A stretch of DNA of 64,000 nt from Bacteroidales bacterium (lineage in GTDB: Bacteria; Bacteroidota; Bacteroidia; Bacteroidales; Bacteroidaceae), in the NCBI GenBank assembly GCA_015060905.1, contig SUXQ01000001.1, positions 221,256-285,255 of the forward strand. Direction: 5' to 3'. The notes beneath the pieces are model-generated. The model ran no database searches. It saw only the letters and a program-made list of their open reading frames with translations, and was not told the DNA's origin. Of this stretch, positions 54,005-63,255 are shown piece by piece. The position numbers and the translations under genes are program-made. How positions within the stretch are numbered: the stretch's first letter is position 1; every line of letters begins with the position of its first letter.

Positions 54005-54625
54005 ATGAAGGCAAAATTATTTTTAATGCTTGCGACAGTAGCATTGTTGTGTGCCGGTTGCTGCAACAGCAAAAAGACCGAGTTGTTCAATGGACGCGAC
54101 CTGACAGGTTGGGTGGGTTATGTTGATGATGCGACGGATATTCCCGCCGATGTTGTCTATACTGTGAACGATGGTAAAATTTGTATAGCAGGCACTCCTT
54201 TCGGCTATCTGCGCACCGAGAAAAAGTATGGCGACTACACTTTGCACGTCGAGTGGCGCTGGGTGGGCGAGGGTACCAACAGCGGACTTTTCCAGCGTGT
54301 GCAGGATGGTGACAAACTGTGGTGTACGGCTATCGAGTGTCAGTTGTGCAGCGGCAAGGCCGGCGACTTTGTGATGCTGGGAGGTGCCAAGATAAAAGAG
54401 GTTGAGTGTGTGGGCGAGTATCCGGTGAAAGACCGTGCGGGCGATTACGAGAACCCGGTGGGCGAGTGGAACAGTGCAGATATTGTCTGCAAGGGCAACA
54501 GCATCAAGGTGATGATAAACGGTAAGGTGCAGAACGAGTGTACTTGCGAGTTTGTCGATGGTTACATTGCCTTGCAGAGTGAGGGTGGTCCCATTGAGTT
54601 TCGCAATATTTATATTACCGAATAA
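54005..54625 (+). CDS. DUF1080 lipoprotein (3-keto-disaccharide hydrolase-like)
   Basis: This 206-residue lipoprotein (lipobox LLCAGC) has one DUF1080 domain: LFNGRDLTGWVGYVDD, VEWRWVGEGTNSGLFQRV, AIECQLCSGKAGDFVMLGGA and EYPVKDRAGDYENPVGEWN. It is a distant relative of the two-domain protein at 42759-43997. Family members act on 3-ketoglycosides at the cell surface or in the periplasm. It stands alone with its own promoter and terminator. Hydrolase activity is inferred from family. Confidence 0.84.
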   Translation: MKAKLFLMLATVALLCAGCCNSKKTELFNGRDLTGWVGYVDDATDIPADVVYTVNDGKICIAGTPFGYLRTEKKYGDYTLHVEWRWVGEGTNSGLFQRVQDGDKLWCTAIECQLCSGKAGDFVMLGGAKIKEVECVGEYPVKDRAGDYENPVGEWNSADIVCKGNSIKVMINGKVQNECTCEFVDGYIALQSEGGPIEFRNIYITE

Positions 54626-54642
54626 TCTTTTATAGAAAAAAG

Positions 54643-54682
54643 AGACAGGGTGCTACGAGAATAGATTCGTAGCACCCTGTCT
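54643..54682. terminator. Bidirectional terminator after the DUF1080 gene
   Basis: A perfect 16-bp stem (AGACAGGGTGCTACGA and complement) with an 8-nt loop lies between convergent genes. Confidence 0.82.
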
Positions 54683-54685
54683 GCA

Positions 54686-55066
54686 TTAATTAACCTTATT
54701 TATGCTGTCCGGTCGTCGCTCGAATAGCTGACGATAGAAATACTCCATAAACTCCACGCTGTGAACAAAAGCTGTGTAAAGTACTATTGCGCATACGGCT
54801 AAAGGTATAAACGTGTCGCTATTCGGAATTTTGTCACTGTATATCATGTCTAACAGCTCCTTTATTGCCAGCAAAATATCGAAGTAATATAAATATGCAA
54901 GAGTAGCAACTATGCCCCAAATTACCACATTACCCAATATGAGCCATATTAGCTTTGTGCCGCGCGAGGGTAGCCGTTGTTGCGTGTCGCAAACAAAGGC
55001 CTCATTTGGTTGTACCCGATAAATATTTTCGAGTGCCTTTTTAAGTTCCTTGTCATTATGTTTCAT
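54686..55066 (-). CDS. Small membrane protein downstream of an ECF sigma factor
   Basis: This 126-residue protein starts at ATG 55066, overlapping the sigma gene end by 11 nt. A start at 55075 is also possible. A soluble N-terminus (about 1-40) is followed by two hydrophobic segments (about 42-68 and 84-105). Small membrane proteins encoded right after an ECF sigma factor are often its anti-sigma factor. No known anti-sigma domain is visible, so this role is only suggested by position and topology. Confidence 0.7.
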   Translation of the reverse strand: MKHNDKELKKALENIYRVQPNEAFVCDTQQRLPSRGTKLIWLILGNVVIWGIVATLAYLYYFDILLAIKELLDMIYSDKIPNSDTFIPLAVCAIVLYTAFVHSVEFMEYFYRQLFERRPDSINKVN

Positions 55067-55613
55067 AATCGTCACTATTTAGAAGCGCCTGCCGCAGATG
55101 TTTTCGCCCACGCGAGAGGTGCGACTTTATGGTGCCTTGTTTATAACCGGTGATTTTCTCAATATCTTTTATGGATAGTTCTTCGAGGTAAAAAAGCGTA
55201 ATACAGTTACGTTCGGCCTCGGCGAGCGAAGCTACTGCCTTGCGCAGCCCCTCTGTCCTATCATCGTTCGGTGGCGGCTCGTCGGGCACGCTGCCAACTG
55301 CGTCGGCGATTGCAGCATCGTCCAATGATAGATGATTTTTCGCGTGTGACAGATGGTTGCACCACGTTGTATAGGCTATGCGGTAGAGCCACGTAGAGAA
55401 TGAGCTTAGCATCTTGAATCCGTTCATTCCTTGCCACGCGCGTATAAAGGCTGTCTGTGCAAGGTCGTCGCTCAAGGCTCTGTCGCCGTTGGTAAGCACA
55501 AGAAAGTAGCGACGCACACGACAATGATACCTCTGCATCAGTTTGCCAAAGGCCTGCTTATCGTTAAGAAGAACAACTTGAGAAATCCACAATATTTCGT
55601 TTGAACGATTCAT
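55056..55613 (-). CDS. ECF-type RNA polymerase sigma factor
   Basis: This 185-residue protein has sigma region 2 (DLAQTAFIRAWQGMNGFKML, FSTWLYRIAYTTWCNHLSH) and region 4 (LAEAERNCITLFYLEELSIK, GYKQGTIKSHLSRGRKHLRQ). It belongs to the large Bacteroidota group of extracytoplasmic-function sigma factors. A possible membrane anti-sigma protein is encoded in overlap downstream, and a DUF6249-like membrane protein lies 19 nt upstream on the same strand. The signal sensed is unknown. Confidence 0.93.
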   Translation of the reverse strand: MNRSNEILWISQVVLLNDKQAFGKLMQRYHCRVRRYFLVLTNGDRALSDDLAQTAFIRAWQGMNGFKMLSSFSTWLYRIAYTTWCNHLSHAKNHLSLDDAAIADAVGSVPDEPPPNDDRTEGLRKAVASLAEAERNCITLFYLEELSIKDIEKITGYKQGTIKSHLSRGRKHLRQALLNSDDYET

Positions 55614-55632
55614 TTTTGCGGATTTTTATAGG

Positions 55633-56214
55633 TTATTTCTTTTCTCGTCTGTCCAATAATAAACGTATAAGCAATCGCATCAATCCAAAGAAAAAGATTA
55701 TTGCTCCAAGACCAATCCAAGCATCTTCTTCTATAAATAGTCCAAGAAGAAAGACACCTATACCGATTCCTACAAATGTTGCGTCAAAAATATACGGCTT
55801 GCGTTTTTTAATATTGTTGTTTGCGGTGAATAGTTCAATAACTTCCGCAGATGGCAGTGCGGCTGTATCTTTTTCCAATAGGCGGTTCAAATTATCGTAA
55901 CTCATTCTTTGGTTGCGGCTGTGCGCCCTCAGCAGCATGAATACAATCAATAGTATCGACACTGCGATTAATACGGAAATAAATAAAGGTGTAAAGAAAT
56001 GATCATTATAAATGCCTCTACATACATTTATATTTGCATCGTTGGCTTTCTCGGCATATGCTATCATACGATAGAGTGCATCTTGTCGCACACTGTCAGG
56101 TAAACTGCTTAAAATAGTTTCATTAACTTCAATTTCACTCTTTGCAACGTTGCAGCCGGTTATCAGCAGGGTAAAAACTCCTCCGAAGAGGAACAATTTA
56201 AAGAATCTTTTCAT
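55633..56214 (-). CDS. Membrane lipoprotein, DUF6249-like
   Basis: This 193-residue protein has a lipobox (LLITGC, Cys21). One hydrophobic segment (about 75-95) is followed by a charged loop, then two closely spaced segments (about 147-187) ending in an Arg/Lys-rich tail. The C-terminal half resembles DUF6249 proteins found near ECF sigma genes in Bacteroidota. It precedes the sigma gene by 19 nt in the same direction and may belong to its operon. Confidence 0.72.
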   Translation of the reverse strand: MKRFFKLFLFGGVFTLLITGCNVAKSEIEVNETILSSLPDSVRQDALYRMIAYAEKANDANINVCRGIYNDHFFTPLFISVLIAVSILLIVFMLLRAHSRNQRMSYDNLNRLLEKDTAALPSAEVIELFTANNNIKKRKPYIFDATFVGIGIGVFLLGLFIEEDAWIGLGAIIFFFGLMRLLIRLLLDRREKK

Positions 56215-56287
56215 AGTTTTTTATATTTTTTGGTTATTCTGACTGTTAGACAATGCGAGTTTCAAAAAGGTTGCAAAAAAATGAAAA

Positions 56288-56322
56288 AATAATTCGATAG
56301 GCTACCGACCTACCGAATTATT
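56288..56322 (-). terminator. Hairpin at the 3' end of topB
   Basis: A 14-bp stem with one mismatch (AATAATTCGATAGG against its near complement) overlaps the last codons of topB. It is a plausible terminator, though the T run is short. Confidence 0.5.
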
Positions 56323-58088
56323 GTTGAATTTTCTCTTAACACCGAATTTACAACCTCTATGAGCATTTCCTTAAGCTCGGCGATAAATTGTTTCGCCTCG
56401 TAATTTTTTCGTTCAATGTCGCGCAGCTTTTTCTCCCACTGTCCCGTAAGCTCGGCACTTTTCAGAAGCTCGTTGCGTATGAGGCTCACAAGTTCAACGC
56501 CTGTGTCGGTGGCTATTATATTTTTCTTTTCGTTGCGTATGTAGTTGCGCTTGAAAAGGGTCTTTATAATTTCGGCGCGGGTCGAGGGGCGTCCAATGCC
56601 ATTCTCTTTCATAAGGTCGCGCAGTTCCTCATCCTCGACGCTCTTGCCGGCTGTTTCCATTGCTCGCAGCAGGGTAGCCTCGGTGTAAGGCTTGGGCGGC
56701 TGTGTCATTTTTTCGGCAAGGTCGGGGGTGTGCGGTCCACTTTCGCCTTTTACAAAGGCGGGCATAAGCTCGTTCTTTTCCTCTTTGTCGCTGTCGGCAG
56801 GCTCCCCGGCAAATACCACGCGCCATCCGGGGTCGGTTATCTGCTTGCCTGTAGCCTTGAACTGCACTCCGCCACTCTCGCCCAGCACTGTTGTTGTGCA
56901 GAATTTGCACTCGGGGTAGAAGATGGCGATAAAGTGTGTGGCGACAAGGTTGTATACTCTTTTCTCATTCTCGGTGAGTGCCTGCGGATGCACGCCTGTG
57001 GGGATTATCGCATGGTGGTCGGTGACCTTCTTGTTGTCAAAAACCTTTTTCGACTTTACAAGGGGCTTGCCCATGAGCGGGGCTATCAGCGACGCATAGT
57101 CGCGCATGCCTTTCAGTATATTTTCGCATTTTGGGTAAATATCTTCGCTCAGATAGGTTGTATCGACACGCGGATAGGTAGTGTATTTTTTCTCGTACAG
57201 CGACTGTATAGTCTGCAGTGTAACGTCGGACGTCATTCCATACTTTTTGTTGCAATCGACCTGTAACGAGGTTAGGTCGTACAGGCGGGGCGGAAGTTCG
57301 TTGCCTTTTTTTGCGCTGACGTCCGTCACAGTGAACGGCTCGCCCGAGATTTTTTGCAGTGCTTCTTCGGCCTTCTCCTTTTTCTCGAATTTTCCCTCGG
57401 TGACGCTGAATGTAACTTCGCGGTATTTTGTCTTTAGCTCCCAATAGGGCTTGGGAACGAAATTTTTAATCTCATTCTGTCTTTTCACGATGAGTGCAAG
57501 GGTGGGGGTCTGTACGCGTCCTATCGACAGCACCTGCTTGTTGGCTGCATATTTAAGCGTGTACAGACGTGTGGCGTTCATTCCCAGCAGCCAATCGCCT
57601 ATTGCTCGGCACAGTCCCGCCTCGTACAGCGACTTATACTCCGATTGGTCTTTCAGCGTGGCAAATCCCTCTTTAATGGCCTCCTCGGTAAGCGAGGATA
57701 CCCATAGTCGTTTGACGGGGCATTTTGCTTGTGCTTTTTGCATTATCCAGCGTTGTATAAGCTCTCCCTCTTGCCCGGCGTCACCGCAGTTGATGATGCT
57801 GTCGGCTCCTTCTATCAGTTTTTTTATTATGTTGAACTGTCGCTCTTTGCTGCGTTCGCCCATCAATTTAATGCCGAACTTCGGGGGTATCATGGGCAGG
57901 CTGCCGAGGCTCCAACGTTGCCACATTTCTGTGTAGTCGTGTGGCTCTTTAAGCGTGCACAAGTGCCCCAACGCCCACGTTACTTGGTAGCCGTTACCTT
58001 CGAAAAATCCGTCGCGCGGGGCTGATGCTCCAAGAACTTTTGCGATGCTCTCGGCGACGGATTTTTTTTCTGCTATACATACTATCAT
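56310..58088 (-). CDS. topB: DNA topoisomerase III
   Basis: This 592-residue type IA topoisomerase has a TOPRIM domain at the N-terminus (IAEKKSVAESIAKVLG, acidic cluster in NCGDAGQEGELI) and the catalytic Tyr305 in TTYPRVDTTYLSEDI. The decatenation-type region ends in GRPSTRAEIIKTLFKRNYI. Zinc fingers at the C-terminus are absent, and the protein is shorter than the ~650-700 residues of many TopB proteins. Bacteroidota carry both chromosomal and conjugative-element copies. Nothing around suggests an element here, so this is probably the chromosomal one. It lies 6 nt after mutB. Confidence 0.93.
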   Translation of the reverse strand: MIVCIAEKKSVAESIAKVLGASAPRDGFFEGNGYQVTWALGHLCTLKEPHDYTEMWQRWSLGSLPMIPPKFGIKLMGERSKERQFNIIKKLIEGADSIINCGDAGQEGELIQRWIMQKAQAKCPVKRLWVSSLTEEAIKEGFATLKDQSEYKSLYEAGLCRAIGDWLLGMNATRLYTLKYAANKQVLSIGRVQTPTLALIVKRQNEIKNFVPKPYWELKTKYREVTFSVTEGKFEKKEKAEEALQKISGEPFTVTDVSAKKGNELPPRLYDLTSLQVDCNKKYGMTSDVTLQTIQSLYEKKYTTYPRVDTTYLSEDIYPKCENILKGMRDYASLIAPLMGKPLVKSKKVFDNKKVTDHHAIIPTGVHPQALTENEKRVYNLVATHFIAIFYPECKFCTTTVLGESGGVQFKATGKQITDPGWRVVFAGEPADSDKEEKNELMPAFVKGESGPHTPDLAEKMTQPPKPYTEATLLRAMETAGKSVEDEELRDLMKENGIGRPSTRAEIIKTLFKRNYIRNEKKNIIATDTGVELVSLIRNELLKSAELTGQWEKKLRDIERKNYEAKQFIAELKEMLIEVVNSVLRENSTIIR

Positions 58089-58094
58089 TCTCTG

Positions 58095-60233
58095 TTACTC
58101 CTCTCGTCCCAATAATACTTGCATAAGTTCGCACGCAGCTTTTGTTACGCTGGTGCCGGGGCCGAAGATGGCAATTACGCCTGCACGATAGAGAAAATCG
58201 TAGTCCTGGGCGGGGATTACTCCTCCGGCAAAGACCAGAATATCCTCGCGTCCCAGCTTTTTAAGCTCGTCGATGAGCTGCGGGATAAGTGTCTTGTGAC
58301 CTGCGGCAAGCGACGATACTCCAATGGCGTGTACGTCATTCTCGATGGCGTCTTTTGCAACCTCGGACGGTGTTTGGAACAACATTCCCATATCTACGTC
58401 AAAGCCGCAGTCGGCGTATCCTGTTGCTACGACTTTTGCGCCTCGGTCGTGTCCATCCTGACCCATTTTGGCTATCATCACTCGGGGGCGTCGGCCCTCC
58501 AATTTTGCAAATTCCTCTGTCAGGGCGCAGGCTTTTGCGAAGCTCTCGTCCTGTTTACTCTCTGCCGAATACACTCCTGATATTGTTCTTATTACTGCTT
58601 TGTAACGTCCTGCTACTTTTTCGCAGGCGTCTGAAATTTCTCCTAATGTAGCTCTTACCCTTGCTGCTTCCACTGCAAACTCCAGCAGATTGCCCTTGCC
58701 GCTGCGTGCACATTCGGTGAGCTTGTCGAGTGCTGCTTTTACCTCCTCTTCGTTGCGGCTCTCTTTGTTGCGTGCGAGTGCCTCGAGCTGTTGTTGCAGC
58801 ACGGCTGTGTTGTCTATCTCAAGAATGTCGATGGGCTCCTCTTTTTCGAGGCAGTAGGCGTTTGTGCCGACAATCATCTGCGAGCCATTGTCTATGCGCG
58901 CCTGTGTACGCGCGGCAGCCTCCTCTATCCTCATTTTGGGAATGCCGGTCTCTATGGCTTTTGCCATTCCTCCGAGCTCTTCGACCTCTTCTATCAGTTT
59001 CCATGCCTTTTCGGCAATCTCTTTGGTGAGGCTCTCTACGTAATATGAACCGCCCCACGGGTCAATCTCTTTACAAACGTTTGTCTCCTCCTGTATGTAT
59101 ATTTGTGTGTTGCGGGCGATGCGTGCCGAAAAGTCTGTGGGCAGGGCTATTGCCTCGTCAAGCGCGTTTGTGTGCAGCGATTGTGTGTGCCCCATTGCTG
59201 CGGCCATTGCTTCGACGCAGGTGCGGCCTATATTGTTGTAGGGGTCCTGCTCGGTGAGCGACCATCCTGACGTTTGGCAGTGTGTGCGCAGTGCCATCGA
59301 TTTTGGATTTTTGGGGTTGAACTTTGCAATGATTTTTGCCCACAGCATACGTGCCGCGCGCATCTTTGCAATTTCCATGAAGGGGTTCATGCCTATTCCC
59401 CAGAAGAATGAGAGTCGCGGTGCAAAGGCGTCAATGTCAATGCCTGCGGCAACGCCGGCTCTCACATATTCGAGTCCGTCGGCGAGTGTGTAGGCAAGCT
59501 CAATGTCGGCTGTTGCGCCGGCCTCTTGCATATGGTAGCCCGAAATTGAGATTGAGTTGAATTTGGGCATATTTTTCGATGTATAGGCAAAAATGTCGCT
59601 GATGATGCGCATTGAGAATGCCGGCGGGTAGATGTAGGTGTTGCGCACCATAAACTCCTTGAGAATATCATTCTGAATGGTTCCCGCAAGTTCTTCGAGC
59701 TTCGCGCCTTGCTCGAGGGCGGTGTTTATGTAGAAGGCAAGCACCGGAAGCACTGCTCCGTTCATGGTCATCGACACTGACATTTTGTTCAGGGGAATGC
59801 CGTCGAACAGTTGTTTCATATTCTCCATGCAACAGATTGATACTCCGGCTTTTCCAACGTCGCCTACCACTCGCTCGTTGTCGGGGTTGTAGCCTCTGTG
59901 TGTGGGAAGGTCGAAGGCTACGGACAGTCCTTTCTGTCCCGAGGCGAGGTTGCGACGATAGAATGCGTTTGACTCCTCGGCGGTGGAGAATCCTGCATAC
60001 TGTCTGATGGTCCAAGGCTTGAAGGCGTACATCATAGAGTAGGGGCCGCGAAGAAAGGGCGGGAGCCCTGCTGCATACTCAAGGTGTTCTATGTTTTTTG
60101 TATCTTCGGCAGTGTATACCTGCTTTATTTTTATATTTTCGGCTGTGTCGAAGGTGTTGTTTGTGCAGTTGTCGGCGGCAGCCTTGCCGTTGTTTGCGGC
60201 GAATATATCTATGTTATTGAAATTCTTTCTCAT
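58095..60233 (-). CDS. mutB: Methylmalonyl-CoA mutase, large subunit
   Basis: This 712-residue catalytic subunit uses adenosylcobalamin to interconvert succinyl-CoA and R-methylmalonyl-CoA in propionate formation. The barrel shows [34 protein letters not shown] and [19 protein letters not shown]. The C-terminal B12 domain holds the base-off motif [10 protein letters not shown] (near residue 595) and later [11 protein letters not shown]. The gene follows mutA by 8 nt. Confidence 0.96.
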   Translation of the reverse strand: MRKNFNNIDIFAANNGKAAADNCTNNTFDTAENIKIKQVYTAEDTKNIEHLEYAAGLPPFLRGPYSMMYAFKPWTIRQYAGFSTAEESNAFYRRNLASGQKGLSVAFDLPTHRGYNPDNERVVGDVGKAGVSICCMENMKQLFDGIPLNKMSVSMTMNGAVLPVLAFYINTALEQGAKLEELAGTIQNDILKEFMVRNTYIYPPAFSMRIISDIFAYTSKNMPKFNSISISGYHMQEAGATADIELAYTLADGLEYVRAGVAAGIDIDAFAPRLSFFWGIGMNPFMEIAKMRAARMLWAKIIAKFNPKNPKSMALRTHCQTSGWSLTEQDPYNNIGRTCVEAMAAAMGHTQSLHTNALDEAIALPTDFSARIARNTQIYIQEETNVCKEIDPWGGSYYVESLTKEIAEKAWKLIEEVEELGGMAKAIETGIPKMRIEEAAARTQARIDNGSQMIVGTNAYCLEKEEPIDILEIDNTAVLQQQLEALARNKESRNEEEVKAALDKLTECARSGKGNLLEFAVEAARVRATLGEISDACEKVAGRYKAVIRTISGVYSAESKQDESFAKACALTEEFAKLEGRRPRVMIAKMGQDGHDRGAKVVATGYADCGFDVDMGMLFQTPSEVAKDAIENDVHAIGVSSLAAGHKTLIPQLIDELKKLGREDILVFAGGVIPAQDYDFLYRAGVIAIFGPGTSVTKAACELMQVLLGREE

Positions 60234-60241
60234 GGCAGCTT

Positions 60242-62083
60242 CTAAAGTTTTGCGTTAATATCCTTTAAAGTCTCCAATACATTTACGCGTACGTGTATGA
60301 AGTTCTCGATACCTGCGTTTTTAAGCTCTTCGCTGCATGCCGGTGCGCCTGCAACGACGAAAAGTGCTTTCTCTTTGAGCTTCTCGTAGGCGGGGATTGC
60401 ATACTCGGCATATTCGTCGTCGCTCGAGCATATTACCACAATGTCGGCTGAGGCTTTTATGGCGGCTTCTACTCCTTCGTCTACTGTGGAGAATCCCAAA
60501 TTGTCGATAATCTCGTAGCCTGCGACGGCAAAGAAGTTGCTCGAGAATTGTGCTCTTGCCTGACGCATGGCAAGGTTACCGATGGTCAGCATGAATACTT
60601 TTGGGCGTTTGCCGCTGTTCTCGACCTGCATGCGCAGTGCTTCGAAATCCTCGGCAAGGCGTTTGCTTGACAGGATGTTTGCTCCGGGCTCTTCTTTTGT
60701 GTCGCAACTGCATTTTTTTTCGATGGGGCGGTTGCTGCCTGCTGTCTCGTTGAAGTTGGGGTATTGGTTGGTACCCAATAGTATCTCTTTGCGTCGTGCG
60801 GCGGCTGTGCGACGGTTGTTGCCGTCGGTGTTTATACAATTTTGCACAGTGCCGTTGCTTACAGCTTTGCAGAATCCTCCCTCTTCTTCGGTGGCGAGGA
60901 ACAGTTTCCATGCTTCGCCGGCGAGTGTGGCTGTCAGCTTTTCTATAAAATAGGAGCCTGCGGCGGGGTCGGTTACTCGGTCAAGATGACTCTCGTTCTT
61001 TAGAATAAGCTGTTGGTTGCGGGCTATGCGCTCGGCAAAGGCTGTGGGTGTTTCGTACACTGCGTCGAAGGGGGTGACGGTTATTGAGCCTACTCCTGCA
61101 AGTGCTGCGCTCATGGCCTCTGTCTCGCCGCGCAAGATGTTTACGTAGGGGTCGTAAAGTGTCTGGTTGAAGGTTGATGTTACTGCGTGTATTGCCATTT
61201 TGCAATCATCGTCGCTGTTCGGCCCATACTCCTTTACGATATTTGCCCACAGCATGCGGGCTGCGCGTATCTTGGCTATCTCCATGAAGAAATTGCTCGA
61301 TATTCCGAAGTTGAACTTTATCTTTTTTGCTGCGGCCGATGCGGGTATTCCTGCCTCGGTGAGTATGTTCATATATTCGTTTCCCCATGCGAGGGCGTAT
61401 CCTAATTCGTGGATGCTGTATGCTCCGCTGTTGCACAGGGTGGCGGCGTTTACCACAAAGCAGCGATAGTTGGGCAGTGCTGCCGTAAGGTCGGCGAGCT
61501 TTATCATTGTATCGAAGCTGTCGGTTGCTTGTCTGCCTTTTGTTAGTTGTTTCCCTATAGGGTCATACTCTATGCTGCCGTGCAGTTTCTTGAAGTTGAA
61601 ATTACGTTCTTTGTAGTATTCTATCAGCAGTGCTGTGAATTCGTATGCCTTTTTTATGCAGGTTTTAAAGTTAAGCTCGGTATTTTCGGCGTCAATGCCA
61701 TCGAGCATGGTGTTTATGTATGTTGCCGATACAAGGCTGCCTTTTATGGAAAAGCCTAATGATGTACATCCTTTTTCGAGTAGCAATTTTGCTTTTTTGT
61801 TGGCGAGGGTAGCATCGTCCTCTTTTATTTCCTGACGAATGAGCCAATCGTTATCTTGTTTGCATCCGCGTGTAAAGGGAAATACTCCCGGAAGTTCATT
61901 TTTTGTACACTCTGCCACGTCCTCTTTGCGATAGAAGGGTTGCAGGTCGAATCCCTCTGTGGTCTTCCACACGAGTCTCTTTTGAAAATCGGCGCCTTTA
62001 AGGTCTTCCGTTATTTTGTTCATCCACTCTTCCGTTGTTATCGGCGGGAATTCCGAAAATAGTTTTTGTGTATCTTCTGCCAT
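60242..62083 (-). CDS. mutA: Methylmalonyl-CoA mutase, small subunit
   Basis: This 613-residue partner of MutB has the same fold: an N-terminal barrel ([55 protein letters not shown]) and a degenerate C-terminal B12-binding region. That region lacks the DxHxxG motif (it reads [20 protein letters not shown]), as expected for the non-catalytic beta subunit. It is the first gene of the mut pair. Confidence 0.95.
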   Translation of the reverse strand: MAEDTQKLFSEFPPITTEEWMNKITEDLKGADFQKRLVWKTTEGFDLQPFYRKEDVAECTKNELPGVFPFTRGCKQDNDWLIRQEIKEDDATLANKKAKLLLEKGCTSLGFSIKGSLVSATYINTMLDGIDAENTELNFKTCIKKAYEFTALLIEYYKERNFNFKKLHGSIEYDPIGKQLTKGRQATDSFDTMIKLADLTAALPNYRCFVVNAATLCNSGAYSIHELGYALAWGNEYMNILTEAGIPASAAAKKIKFNFGISSNFFMEIAKIRAARMLWANIVKEYGPNSDDDCKMAIHAVTSTFNQTLYDPYVNILRGETEAMSAALAGVGSITVTPFDAVYETPTAFAERIARNQQLILKNESHLDRVTDPAAGSYFIEKLTATLAGEAWKLFLATEEEGGFCKAVSNGTVQNCINTDGNNRRTAAARRKEILLGTNQYPNFNETAGSNRPIEKKCSCDTKEEPGANILSSKRLAEDFEALRMQVENSGKRPKVFMLTIGNLAMRQARAQFSSNFFAVAGYEIIDNLGFSTVDEGVEAAIKASADIVVICSSDDEYAEYAIPAYEKLKEKALFVVAGAPACSEELKNAGIENFIHVRVNVLETLKDINAKL

Positions 62084-62142
62084 AGATTTTCAAGTTAGTA
62101 TTGTTTATATATTATTTTATTTTTCTTTGTTTATTGTGTAGG

Positions 62143-62631
62143 TCAGCTTAGCTCGATAACCTCAAGATCTTTAAAATCTTTACCGTCAATGGTAAATTTT
62201 ACCAATGTCCGTACTTGTTGCCAACCTTGCTTGCCGGCGGCTCCGGGGTTTATGTGCAGACAGCCTACAATGCCGTCGTACTGTACTTTCAGTATGTGCG
62301 AGTGTCCGCTGATGAATAGTTGCGGACGTTCGCTGTATACTGCCTGACGTATGGATGCGTCGTATCGTCCGGGGTAGCCTCCAATGTGTTTCATTATTAC
62401 GTTGCACTCTTCTATGCGGAAGCGCAGTGTTTCGCTGTATCTTCGGCGCAATATTTCTCCGTCGATGTTGCCGTATACGGCTCGCAGCGGACGGAATTCC
62501 TCTAATTTATCGGCAACCTCGACGCTGCCAATGTCGCCGACGTGCCATATTTCGTCGCAGTCGGCAAAGTGGTGCGTGTAGCGGTCATCCCACAGTCCGT
62601 GTGTGTCAGATAGTATTCCTATGCGTTTCAT
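62143..62631 (-). CDS. YfcE/MJ0936-family metallophosphodiesterase
   Basis: This 162-residue calcineurin-like phosphoesterase has the metal motifs ILSDTHG (Asp, His), HVGDIGSVEV, YGNIDGE (Asn) and ISGHSHI (His). Small members of this family hydrolyse phosphodiesters, but the physiological substrate is unknown. The start overlaps the end of the cytidylate-kinase-like gene by 4 nt. Confidence 0.9.
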   Translation of the reverse strand: MKRIGILSDTHGLWDDRYTHHFADCDEIWHVGDIGSVEVADKLEEFRPLRAVYGNIDGEILRRRYSETLRFRIEECNVIMKHIGGYPGRYDASIRQAVYSERPQLFISGHSHILKVQYDGIVGCLHINPGAAGKQGWQQVRTLVKFTIDGKDFKDLEVIELS

Positions 62632-63248
62632 TTTCTGCTCTCTATGAAACGGTGAATTATTTCCACGCAGCCATCAATGCCCAGGCGCGAGGAGTTTATG
62701 CACAGGTCGTAAGTCTCGGCAACGCCCCACTCTGAATTTGCATAATAGTCGTGGTAGGCTTTACGCATTTTATCACCTTTTGCTGCAATCTCTTTTGCTT
62801 TTGCCTCGCTCACTCCTTCGTGTGCCATTATGCGTTTCACTCTGTCGGCAATGTCTGCGGTGATGAAGATGCTGTGCATGCGTGGGTGGTCGCGCAGTAC
62901 ATATTCGGCGCAGCGGCCAATGATTATGCACGACTCCTTTTCTACCAAATGGCGCATAACCTCGCTCTGAAGTTCAAACAGTCTATCGCCATCAATGCAA
63001 CTGCCTGCTCCTATGGGGTAGGCGCTCATGACTCCTTTCAGAGCAAAAATGCCACGCATGAAAGGATTGCTCTCCTTCTCGTCGGCGTTCTCGAACACTG
63101 TGGCGTCCAAGCCTGTCTCTTGCGCAGCAAGTTCCAACAGTTTCTTGTCGTAGACGGGAATATTTAGACGCTCGGCAAGCTTCTGTGCAATCTCTCTGCC
63201 ACCGCTGCCAAGCTGTCGGCCTATCGAAATTATATATTTTTTCTCCAT
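62628..63248 (-). CDS. Cytidylate-kinase-like family protein
   Basis: This 206-residue protein starts at ATG 63248. A longer frame runs into the MATE gene and is not used. It has a P-loop-like start (ISIGRQLGSGGREIAQKLAE) and the domain PF13189 layout with IIIGRCAEYVLRD, HSIFITADIADRVKRI and the Arg-rich lid. True cytidylate kinase (Cmk) has GPxGSGKGT, which is absent here, so the substrate is uncertain. It is coupled to the phosphodiesterase gene (4-nt overlap) and begins 7 nt after the MATE stop. Confidence 0.86.
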   Translation of the reverse strand: MEKKYIISIGRQLGSGGREIAQKLAERLNIPVYDKKLLELAAQETGLDATVFENADEKESNPFMRGIFALKGVMSAYPIGAGSCIDGDRLFELQSEVMRHLVEKESCIIIGRCAEYVLRDHPRMHSIFITADIADRVKRIMAHEGVSEAKAKEIAAKGDKMRKAYHDYYANSEWGVAETYDLCINSSRLGIDGCVEIIHRFIESRK

Positions 63249-63255
63249 AGTGTAT

